A stretch of 56,709 bases of DNA from a virus, in IMG/VR virus record IMGVR_UViG_3300031974_002957, positions 1 through 56,709 of that record; one strand, written 5' to 3'. The first letter of the stretch is position 1. Each line of letters begins with the position of its first letter. Below the pieces are notes generated by a model. The model was given only the letters and a program-made list of their open reading frames with translations, had not been told where the DNA came from and searched no databases. A program made the translations under genes and the position numbers. This document shows, piece by piece, positions 50,355 through 56,709 of the stretch.

Positions 50355-50711
50355 ATGGCAGTAACAATTAAGCCAAAGAGATCGGAAACAGCCAGCGCTA
50401 TACCAACTACTAGTGATCTAGCTGTTGGTGAGATTGCTGTTAATACAGCGGATAAGAAGCTGTATGTAAGAGACTCTAGCGACAATATTAAAGCTATCGG
50501 TGGCGGACTTGCCGTTAATGACGGCTCCTCTTCAGCAGACGTAGCAACAATTTCTTTTCTAGATACTACATTTGGAAATTTTACAGTTGATACTACATCA
50601 TCACCAGGCACAGCGATTGTTCGTTGTACACAAACTGCTGATTTGGATTACGGTCTAATTACTGATAGTGTGTTAGCTTATAACACTGTAGATTACGGAG
50701 GTTTAAGCTAA
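50355..50711 (+). CDS. Mtd_N-like small fibre protein, 118 aa
   Basis: It begins MAVTIKPKRSETASAIPTTS with DLAVGEIAVNTADKKLYVRD, the pattern of the N-terminal domain of major tropism determinant-type fibres. Only a short C-terminal extension follows, ending YNTVDYGGLS. It is paralogous to the protein at 52510, which shares DLAVGEIA and ends in DLGDLS. TAATG coupling links it to the next gene. Confidence 0.78.
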   Translation: MAVTIKPKRSETASAIPTTSDLAVGEIAVNTADKKLYVRDSSDNIKAIGGGLAVNDGSSSADVATISFLDTTFGNFTVDTTSSPGTAIVRCTQTADLDYGLITDSVLAYNTVDYGGLS

Positions 50712-50935
50712 TGGCAGCTAGAATTAAATTTAGACGCGGCACAACTGCACAACATACCACCTTTACAGGTGCGGAAGCAGAGGTGACGGTTAACACAACA
50801 AAAAATACCCTTGTGGTTCATGATGGATCACAACAAGGGGGTTATGAAATTTTAAGAGCAGACTTAGATAATTTACCGGTAAGCGCGGTAGTGCCAGGTT
50901 CCCAAGTTGACGCTCTTGACGGTGGGACATACTAG
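50711..50935 (+). CDS. Mtd_N-like small fibre protein, 74 aa
   Basis: It begins MAARIKFRRGTTAQHTTFTG with VTVNTTKNTLVVHDGSQQGG, nearly the same N-terminal domain as the 515-residue fibre that follows (RRGTTTEHASFTGA). It stops after 74 residues with DALDGGTY. It is thus a stand-alone copy of a fibre attachment domain. Confidence 0.78.
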   Translation: MAARIKFRRGTTAQHTTFTGAEAEVTVNTTKNTLVVHDGSQQGGYEILRADLDNLPVSAVVPGSQVDALDGGTY

Positions 50936-50945
50936 GAGATAAAAT

Positions 50946-52493
50946 ATGCCAACAATATTACAACTTAGAAGGGGAACAACTACAGAACATGCTTCATTTA
51001 CAGGTGCTGTAGGTGAAATTACTGTAAACACTACTAAAGATACCCTTGTTGTTCACGATGGTTCAACACAAGGCGGTTTTGAGATTGCCCTAGCAGATTT
51101 ATCTAATACCAGCGCTATTACACTTAGCAATTTAAGTGCAGGCACAGGTATTACATATAATAGTGGTACTGGTGAAATTGGAGCAGACACCACTACTATG
51201 GCAACAAAAACTTATGTTGATACCCAAGTACAAAGCAAAGATGCCTTAAGTGAATTATCTGGTACTACAGATGATGTAACTGAAGGTTCAACTAATGTTT
51301 ATTATACAGACGCTAGAGTAAAATCTTTATTAACGACCTTAGATGGAAGTATCGTGCCTAGTGCAGACGTTACTTATGATTTAGGTTCGTCTACAAAACA
51401 ATGGAAGGATATTTATGTAGGTCCTGGTTCATTATATGTTAATGGACAACAGGTTGTATCTGATAACTCAGGTACTATTACAATTTCTGCAGACTCCAAC
51501 CAAAACGTTGCTGTACAAACTAGCGGCTCAGGTGATATTGAACTTGATCCTACAGGTACAGGTACTGTTCAAATTAAAGGTACACTTCAAATTGAAGATG
51601 GCCAAAACATTACAAACAGTGCTGGTAACGATATTACGTTTGCTAACAACATTAAAGTTGATCAGATTACAACCAAATCTACTGATACTAACCTAGTATT
51701 AAGTGGTAATGGTACAGGTAATGTTACTGTTAATGACGACATCAACATTACAGGTAACTTAACAGTAGGCGGTACAACCACTACAGTTAACTCTGAGACT
51801 ATTAATTTAGCAGACAATACTATCGTTTTAAACAGTAACTTTACATCTGGTACACCTACAGAAGATGCTGGACTTAGCATCAGCAGAGGCGGACAGACTG
51901 CTAAAACTTTCTTATGGGACGAAACAAATGACAAGTGGACTATTGGTTCCGAGACATTTGTAGCTGGTACAGTAGAAGCAGCATTAACAGGTAACGTAAC
52001 TGGTAATGTTACAGGTAATGTAACAGGTACTGTTAGCTCTTTGAGCAATCATAATACTGATGACGTTGCAGAAGGTTCTACTAACCAATACTTCACAACT
52101 GCAAGAGCGCAAGCAGCAATTAGTGCTGGTGGCGACTTATCTTACAGTGGTGGTGTTGTAAGTTTCACAGAAAGAACTGACGCAGAGGTTAGAGGCCTTG
52201 TTAGTGCAGGTGGAGATTTAAGTTACAACAGCACAACAGGTGTTATGAGTTTTACGCAGAGAACAGATGCTCAAGTTAGAGGACTAGTTAGCGCAAGTGG
52301 GGATTTAAGTTATAACTCCTCAACTGGTGTTATGAGTTTCTCAGAAACATATAGTTCAGCAACAGAGCTTCTCAATGCAATTAAAACAGTTGATGGAGCT
52401 GGATCTGGTTTAGATTCAGATTTGTTAGACGGTCAAAGTAGTGCTTATTATCGTATAAATATTTACAATAGTGCAGGAACATTACTTAACTAA
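50946..52493 (+). CDS. Tail fibre protein, 515 aa
   Basis: The N-terminal domain (LQLRRGTTTEHASFTGAVGE, TKDTLVVHDGSTQGGFEI) is followed by a shaft with DVTEGSTNVYYTDARVK and a middle region with IVPSADVTYDLGSSTKQWKD, the form of a fibre-shaft adaptor. Later come GNVTGNVTGNVTGTVSSLSN, EGSTNQYFTTARAQAAIS and three copies of a GDLSYNSxTGVMSF unit. The C-terminus SSAYYRINIYNSAGTLLN may be a trimerising end. Repeat sharing with the fibre at 48355 suggests recombination between the two genes. Confidence 0.85.
   Translation: MPTILQLRRGTTTEHASFTGAVGEITVNTTKDTLVVHDGSTQGGFEIALADLSNTSAITLSNLSAGTGITYNSGTGEIGADTTTMATKTYVDTQVQSKDALSELSGTTDDVTEGSTNVYYTDARVKSLLTTLDGSIVPSADVTYDLGSSTKQWKDIYVGPGSLYVNGQQVVSDNSGTITISADSNQNVAVQTSGSGDIELDPTGTGTVQIKGTLQIEDGQNITNSAGNDITFANNIKVDQITTKSTDTNLVLSGNGTGNVTVNDDINITGNLTVGGTTTTVNSETINLADNTIVLNSNFTSGTPTEDAGLSISRGGQTAKTFLWDETNDKWTIGSETFVAGTVEAALTGNVTGNVTGNVTGTVSSLSNHNTDDVAEGSTNQYFTTARAQAAISAGGDLSYSGGVVSFTERTDAEVRGLVSAGGDLSYNSTTGVMSFTQRTDAQVRGLVSASGDLSYNSSTGVMSFSETYSSATELLNAIKTVDGAGSGLDSDLLDGQSSAYYRINIYNSAGTLLN
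52454..52461 (+). promoter_or_regulatory. Late promoter box TATAAATA
   Basis: An exact TATAAATA near the 3' end of the fibre gene, 48 nt before the ATG at 52510. It could supply the neck and terminase genes downstream. Confidence 0.5.
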
Positions 52494-52509
52494 AACGGAT
52501 TAAAATTTA

Positions 52510-52818
52510 ATGGCTATAACTATTAAAGTTAAAAGAAGTGAGACGAGTTCGGCCTTGCCAACAGCTAGTGATCTAGCTGTTGGTGAGATCGCTATGAACA
52601 CGGCTGACAGAATTCTTTATACAAAAGATAGCGCGGGTAACATTATTAAGTTATCAAATTACGCTGTATCAGATCCCAGCCTTGTGTTTCCTACAGGAGA
52701 CTTAGGAGGATTGTCTGGTAGCAACGATGCTTTTGGACAATCTTTGGTTGCGAATTTTGATAATTTAGATACACCCAACGGGCAATTAACAACCGAGGAT
52801 TTAGGAGATCTTAGCTAG
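52510..52818 (+). CDS. Mtd_N-like small protein, 102 aa
   Basis: It begins MAITIKVKRSETSSALPTAS with DLAVGEIAMNTADRILYTKD, paralogous to the 118-residue protein at 50355. It ends NGQLTTEDLGDLS. The stop overlaps the GTG start of gp13 by 1 nt, so translation is coupled to the neck gene. Confidence 0.75.
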   Translation: MAITIKVKRSETSSALPTASDLAVGEIAMNTADRILYTKDSAGNIIKLSNYAVSDPSLVFPTGDLGGLSGSNDAFGQSLVANFDNLDTPNGQLTTEDLGDLS

Positions 52819-53786
52819 TGGCTTTATCTACAAGACAAGAACTAATCGACTATTGTCTTAGAAGGCTAGGCTTTCCAGTCATTGAGATAAATGTCGATGA
52901 AGATCAAATCAACGACAGAATTGATGACGCATTACAATTTTTTCAAGAGTACCACTTTGATGGTGTAGAGAGAACTTATGTTCGACACAAAATTGAAGGC
53001 TCAAAGATTAAATTTACATCTTCAGTCGCAGAAAATTTTCAAATAGGAGAAACAATTACTGGTGCAACATCTGGTGCTACCACAAAAGTATCTTCTGTTT
53101 CAGGACAATATGTTACTGTTGAAAAGATTGTAGGAACATTTCAAGCAAGTGAAACAGTTAGCGGCGCCGAGTCAGGTATTGTTGCAACTGTTTCTGCTAC
53201 AGATTTTTATACCGAAGGCGATATAGAGAAAGGTTATATTCCTATCTCAAACGGCATTACAGGTATTATAAGGTTGTTTAACTTTGGTGGCGCGGCAACT
53301 GCAAACACTAGAGATGGCAACCTATTTGATATTATGTATCAATTTAGACAGAACGATTTGTATAATCTGCTTGGTGCAGACATGACATACTATACTATCG
53401 TTCAGTCGCACTTAACAACATTAGAACAATTATTAGTTTCATCTCGTCAAATTCGCTGGAATAGGAAGACAAACAGACTTTATATTGACACAGATTGGGA
53501 TAAAACTTTTAACCCCGGAGATTACGTTGTCGCCGAAGCTTATGCTATTTTAGATCCCGCTGATTACACAGAGGTATATGACGACATGTTTTTGAAAAAA
53601 TATGCAACTTCTCTTATAAAGCGTCAATGGGGTGAGAATATGAAAAAGTTCGGAGGCATACAATTACCTGGGGGTGTAACACTAAACGGGGATACGATCT
53701 TCCAAGAAGCAATTCAAGAAATTTCAACTATTGAAGACGAAATGCAGAGAAGATACGAATTACCTCCGACATTTATGATAGGGTAA
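52818..53786 (+). CDS. 13: Neck protein gp13
   Basis: A 322-residue homologue of T4 gp13 (309 aa): RQELIDYCLRRLGFPVIEIN, DDALQFFQEYHFDGVERTYV, FRQNDLYNLLGADMTYYTIV and YDDMFLKKYATSLIKRQWGE. With gp14 it forms the neck that joins head and tail. It carries an additional beta insert (EITGATSGAT-type repeats near residues 70-130). GTG start, coupled to the preceding stop. Confidence 0.93.
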   Translation: MALSTRQELIDYCLRRLGFPVIEINVDEDQINDRIDDALQFFQEYHFDGVERTYVRHKIEGSKIKFTSSVAENFQIGETITGATSGATTKVSSVSGQYVTVEKIVGTFQASETVSGAESGIVATVSATDFYTEGDIEKGYIPISNGITGIIRLFNFGGAATANTRDGNLFDIMYQFRQNDLYNLLGADMTYYTIVQSHLTTLEQLLVSSRQIRWNRKTNRLYIDTDWDKTFNPGDYVVAEAYAILDPADYTEVYDDMFLKKYATSLIKRQWGENMKKFGGIQLPGGVTLNGDTIFQEAIQEISTIEDEMQRRYELPPTFMIG

Positions 53787-53790
53787 ACTG

Positions 53791-54540
53791 ATGCCCACTA
53801 ATTTCTATTTCCAACAAGGCGACTCGATAGGAACTACTAACGAACAGCGCCTCATAGAAGACTTAATCATCGAATCCATAAAAATTTATGGCAATGATGT
53901 CTACTATCTTCCCAGAACGGTTGTTAACGAAGATTTACTTTTTGATGAGGACACTCTGTCTGAGTTTACTCAAGCATATCCTATTGAGATGTATCTTGAA
54001 AACGTAAATGGTTTTGAAGGAGAAGGAGACTTATTTACAAAGTTTGGTATAGAGGTTAGAGATTCAGCAACATTTGTTCTTCCTAGAAGGAGATGGGAAG
54101 AGTTGGTAGCTACAAGTAATGGAGTATATCAGTTAGATAGTAGACCAGCAGAAGGAGATTTGATTTATTTTCCTAAAACAAACTCTATATTTGAAATTAA
54201 ACTTGTAGACTTTGCCAATCCTTTTTATCAAGCAGGAAAACTATACATTTATAGACTAGAGTGTGAATTGTTCGAATACAGCTCAGAAGAATTTGAAACT
54301 GGTATTGCTACAGTGGATAAATTCCAAACAGACAATACATTAGATCAAATAGAGTATGGTATACTAACAGAAGCTGGAGAGTATCTGGTAGCAGAAAATG
54401 CCGAGCCATTTATATTAGAGAGTTTCTCGGTTGTTAAAACAAATACTACGACAGATAACTTTAATTTCGATTCACTAAATAGTATTGAAGACATTTTAGA
54501 CTTCACAGAAATAAATCCATTTGGTGAGATAGGTAATTAG
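53791..54540 (+). CDS. 14: Neck protein gp14
   Basis: A 249-residue homologue of T4 gp14 (256 aa): TNEQRLIEDLIIESIKIYGN, VYYLPRTVVNEDLLFDED, EMYLENVNGFEGEGDLFTKF and a conserved LPRRRWEELV. It follows gp13 after 4 nt and lies 2 nt before gp15, the T4 order. Confidence 0.93.
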   Translation: MPTNFYFQQGDSIGTTNEQRLIEDLIIESIKIYGNDVYYLPRTVVNEDLLFDEDTLSEFTQAYPIEMYLENVNGFEGEGDLFTKFGIEVRDSATFVLPRRRWEELVATSNGVYQLDSRPAEGDLIYFPKTNSIFEIKLVDFANPFYQAGKLYIYRLECELFEYSSEEFETGIATVDKFQTDNTLDQIEYGILTEAGEYLVAENAEPFILESFSVVKTNTTTDNFNFDSLNSIEDILDFTEINPFGEIGN

Positions 54541-54542
54541 TA

Positions 54543-55352
54543 ATGTTTAAAAATCAAACGTTTTATCATCAACATGTTAAAAAGGCAATTATTGCCTTTG
54601 GTATGATTTTCAATAACATTAATGTTGAAAGAAGAGACAAAGACGGAAACTTATCACAGTCTATCCGAGTGCCTTTATCTTATTCTACAAAACAAAAGTT
54701 TTTAGCTAGAATTGCTGCTATTCCAGATGAGCTAGCAAGAGGCGAGGTTGCAATTACCTTACCTAGAATGGGTTTTGAAATTGATCAATTTGTATTTGAC
54801 CCTTCAAGAAAGGTTTCACCAATACAAAGAAACAGAGCTGTTGGTGAGGGGGACAATGTTAATACTGTAAGAAGCACCTTTGTATCTACACCATATAACA
54901 TGGGTGTTTCTTTATATGTGTTTGCTAAAAACCAAGAGGATGCTTTACAAATTGTAGAGCAGATTTTCCCATACTTTAATCCAGACTTTAACGTTACAGT
55001 AAATGAGCTACCAGAGTTAGGTATTAAAAGAGACATCAAAATTACATTAGATGGAATTAGTTATGAAGATCAGTATGAGGGAGACATGTCTGCAAGACAA
55101 AGTATTGTTTGGTCTTTAAACTTTACAATGAGATTAAACTTCTATGGGTATGTTTCTAACGCAGGCGTTATTAAGAAAGCTATTGCAAACCTTTATGGTG
55201 CGGAACAGTTAACTAACAACACACTACAAACAACACAGGCTATTGCAGATCCTGTAACTGGTTTACAGGACTTAACGCTAACACCTGCAGACAATTTTGA
55301 TTATGTAAAACAAATCCTAGAAGATTTTGAGGGAGATATACTTAATTCATGA
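54543..55352 (+). CDS. 15: Tail sheath stabiliser gp15
   Basis: A 269-residue homologue of T4 gp15 (272 aa), the terminator ring on top of the tail: FGMIFNNINVERRDKDGNLS, VPLSYSTKQKFLARI, ITLPRMGFEIDQFVFDPSRK and VYANGYVS-like late strands (LNFYGYVSNAGVI). Its stop overlaps gp16 by 4 nt (ATGA). Confidence 0.94.
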   Translation: MFKNQTFYHQHVKKAIIAFGMIFNNINVERRDKDGNLSQSIRVPLSYSTKQKFLARIAAIPDELARGEVAITLPRMGFEIDQFVFDPSRKVSPIQRNRAVGEGDNVNTVRSTFVSTPYNMGVSLYVFAKNQEDALQIVEQIFPYFNPDFNVTVNELPELGIKRDIKITLDGISYEDQYEGDMSARQSIVWSLNFTMRLNFYGYVSNAGVIKKAIANLYGAEQLTNNTLQTTQAIADPVTGLQDLTLTPADNFDYVKQILEDFEGDILNS

Positions 55353-55798
55353 GCAATCCATTTGAAGAATTAGACAAAAAGTTTAAAACTAGCCCAACAG
55401 CGGCGCTAGATAAATCTCTTGTTGAACACAGACAAGAGAAGAAACTGCCTACTACACAGGCAACCGAAGAACAACAACTTGAACAGGACTTTCAAGAAGC
55501 GAGAGACATGCTTAAAAGAGCAGGCGCTTATAATGAGGAAGCAATTCAAGGCATTTTACACATAGCAAAAAACAGCGATCATCCTAGAGCGTATGAGGTA
55601 GCTGGACAACTTATTAAGACTATGCAAGAAAATGCAAAGGACATGATGGATATTCAAGGACAAAAGAAAAAGGTACAAAAAGAAGATACTAAGGCACAAC
55701 AAAAGGGTGTAACAAATAACAATCTTTTTGTGGGCAGTACAAAAGACTTATTAAGAGCATTGGGTAAGGAAGAGCCTAACGTAATTGAAGGAAATTGA
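55349..55798 (+). CDS. 16: Terminase small subunit gp16
   Basis: A 149-residue homologue of T4 gp16 (164 aa). It begins MSNPFEELDKKF, has a central helical hairpin (QDFQEARDMLKRAGAYNEEA to AYEVAGQLIKTMQENAKDM) and a C-terminal FVGSTKDLLRAL motif typical of the family. gp16 forms rings that regulate the gp17 packaging motor. Confidence 0.9.
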   Translation: MSNPFEELDKKFKTSPTAALDKSLVEHRQEKKLPTTQATEEQQLEQDFQEARDMLKRAGAYNEEAIQGILHIAKNSDHPRAYEVAGQLIKTMQENAKDMMDIQGQKKKVQKEDTKAQQKGVTNNNLFVGSTKDLLRALGKEEPNVIEGN

Positions 55799-55800
55799 TT

Positions 55801-56370
55801 ATGCGCACGTGGAAGGAAATCGAGAGTTATCCTGATTATTGGATAAGTACGACATTTGACGAAGCAGATTATTATATTTTTTATAATTTGTTCCGAGAGT
55901 TAAATAAGAGTGATGTAACTGTTTTAGAGGTAGGAAGTTATCTTGGGAGAAGCGCACTAGCCTTTAAGGACATTTTTGAAAAATTAAATATGAAATGGTC
56001 TATACATTGTATGGATTCTTGGATTAATATTTTTGATCGTTCTGTTCCTGTTGACAGAGACTATACAGACTTTCTTCAAAACATAGAGGGCTCTGGTATA
56101 ACACATGAAAAACTTCCATTTAAATATCCAATGAACTGGAATGACTTTAAAAATGATAAAAATTATAACGTAATTTATATTGATGCATGTCATAGAAAAA
56201 AATCTACTATTAGAAATATGGAATACTGGTTTCCATGGTGTACAGACTTAATGGTTGTTGACGATTTGCAGATGAAAGAAGTTCGAGAAGCAGTAGAAGA
56301 CTTCACAAAAATATATAATATAGAGTTTACCGAACACAAAAATAAAGCAGTTTTTAAATTAAATGAGTAA
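55801..56370 (+). CDS. Class I SAM-dependent methyltransferase-like protein
   Basis: A 189-residue protein. VTVLEVGSYLGRSALAFKDI is methyltransferase motif I (E/DxGxxxGxS) as in Methyltransf_24-type proteins, SIHCMDSW the acidic end of strand 2, and VIYIDACHRKKSTIRNMEYW motif IV with a metal/active-site His. Such proteins often methylate sugars or small molecules. AAGGAA precedes ATG 55801. It sits between gp16 and gp17, which are normally adjacent, so it is probably an insertion (moron). It overlaps gp17 by 8 nt. Confidence 0.78.
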   Translation: MRTWKEIESYPDYWISTTFDEADYYIFYNLFRELNKSDVTVLEVGSYLGRSALAFKDIFEKLNMKWSIHCMDSWINIFDRSVPVDRDYTDFLQNIEGSGITHEKLPFKYPMNWNDFKNDKNYNVIYIDACHRKKSTIRNMEYWFPWCTDLMVVDDLQMKEVREAVEDFTKIYNIEFTEHKNKAVFKLNE

Positions 56371-56709
56371 CGAAGAAACATCTTATCACGGTAATCCTAA
56401 TCTAAAGTCGATTGGGTATGCTCATGAGTTTACAAAAGAACAGATTCAAGAATATCTAAAGTGTAAAGACGATCCTATTTACTTTATTGAAAATTATTGT
56501 CATATTATTACACTAGATAGAGGCTTGCAACTGTTTAAACTTTACGAGTGTCAAAAGACAAAAGTAGATCTTATTCTTAATAATCGTAAAGTTATTTTGA
56601 TGGAAGGCAGACAGCAGGGTAAGACTGTTACTGCCGCTGCTTGTATTCTACATTATACTATTTTTAATAGCGACAAAACTGTTGCTATCATGGGTAACAA
56701 AACAGCATC
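56363..56709 (+). CDS. 17: Terminase large subunit gp17 (3' partial)
   Basis: The first 115 codons of the packaging ATPase/nuclease. DPIYFIENYCHIITLDRGLQ and LFKLYECQK are the N-terminal gp17 signature; the Walker A variant GRQQGKT (residues 82-88) resembles SRQLGKT of T4. The Walker B, motor and nuclease domains lie beyond the window. The start at 56363 overlaps the methyltransferase stop by 8 nt. Confidence 0.93.
   Translation, partial: MSNEETSYHGNPNLKSIGYAHEFTKEQIQEYLKCKDDPIYFIENYCHIITLDRGLQLFKLYECQKTKVDLILNNRKVILMEGRQQGKTVTAAACILHYTIFNSDKTVAIMGNKTA

Noticed and set aside
47708-52818. Diversity-generating retroelement suggested by Mtd_N-like domains
   Set aside because: No reverse transcriptase, template repeat or adenine-biased variable repeat is visible in the window.
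1-56709. Integrase, attachment sites, transposases or insertion sequences
   Set aside because: None recognised on either strand; the gene content is that of a strictly lytic T4-like phage.

Overview
This window is a 56.7 kb piece of a T4-like myovirus genome (family Straboviridae/Kyanoviridae-type architecture), AT-rich, almost fully coding and tightly packed with 1-14 nt overlaps. The evidence is a long run of T4 core homologues: the late-transcription coactivator gp33, helicase loader gp59, ssDNA-binding gp32, head completion gp4, baseplate gp26, gp54-like, gp48, gp53, gp27-like, gp5, gp25, gp6, gp8, neck and tail gp13/gp14/gp15, and terminase gp16 and gp17. No photosynthesis gene is present. 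A circularly permuted two-piece tmRNA whose tag ends in ALAA points to a proteobacterial, probably alphaproteobacterial marine host such as SAR11, rather than a cyanobacterium. That host is an inference.

Layout. 1-5.7 kb: two SGNH-hydrolase-like genes, small conserved phage ORFs, a radical SAM enzyme and a NodU/CmcH-type carbamoyltransferase in one operon. 5.7-13.6 kb: early/middle genes (PhoH ATPase, PD-(D/E)XK nuclease, a 2-oxoglutarate dioxygenase, the permuted tmRNA, a SleB-like lipoprotein, a sugar-nucleotide epimerase, gp33, gp59, gp32, two tRNAs, a deaminase). Several units there start from near-identical sigma-70 promoters (TTGACA-17 nt-TATAAT). 13.6-18.9 kb: a minus-strand block (tape measure with an M15-like peptidase domain, a small overlapping ORF behind gp26, gp26, gp54-like, an unknown protein, gp4). 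19-39.7 kb: the plus-strand baseplate operon from gp48 through gp8 to a 2094-residue DUF4815-type protein. 39.7-52.8 kb: tail-fibre region with a tyrosine/glycine repeat fibre and several small fibre-like proteins, interrupted by a glycosyltransferase/oxygenase/methyltransferase island. 52.8-56.7 kb: neck, tail completion and terminase genes, with a methyltransferase gene between gp16 and gp17.

Two promoter classes are visible. Host-like sigma-70 promoters serve the early/middle genes, and T4-late-type TATAAATA boxes lie upstream of structural genes, consistent with the gp33 coactivator encoded here.

The most unusual points are: (1) a phage-encoded permuted tmRNA; (2) a reading frame in the tmRNA intervening segment that looks like a bacterioferritin-associated ferredoxin (Bfd); (3) a perfect T TTT TTC slippery heptamer at the end of gp26 that would fuse it by -1 frameshift to a small ORF lying just before the tape measure, as in lambda G/GT tail-assembly chaperones; (4) the fibre-region glycosyltransferase island next to the Tyr/Gly repeat fibre; and (5) late promoters placed so close to start codons that the mRNAs would be leaderless.
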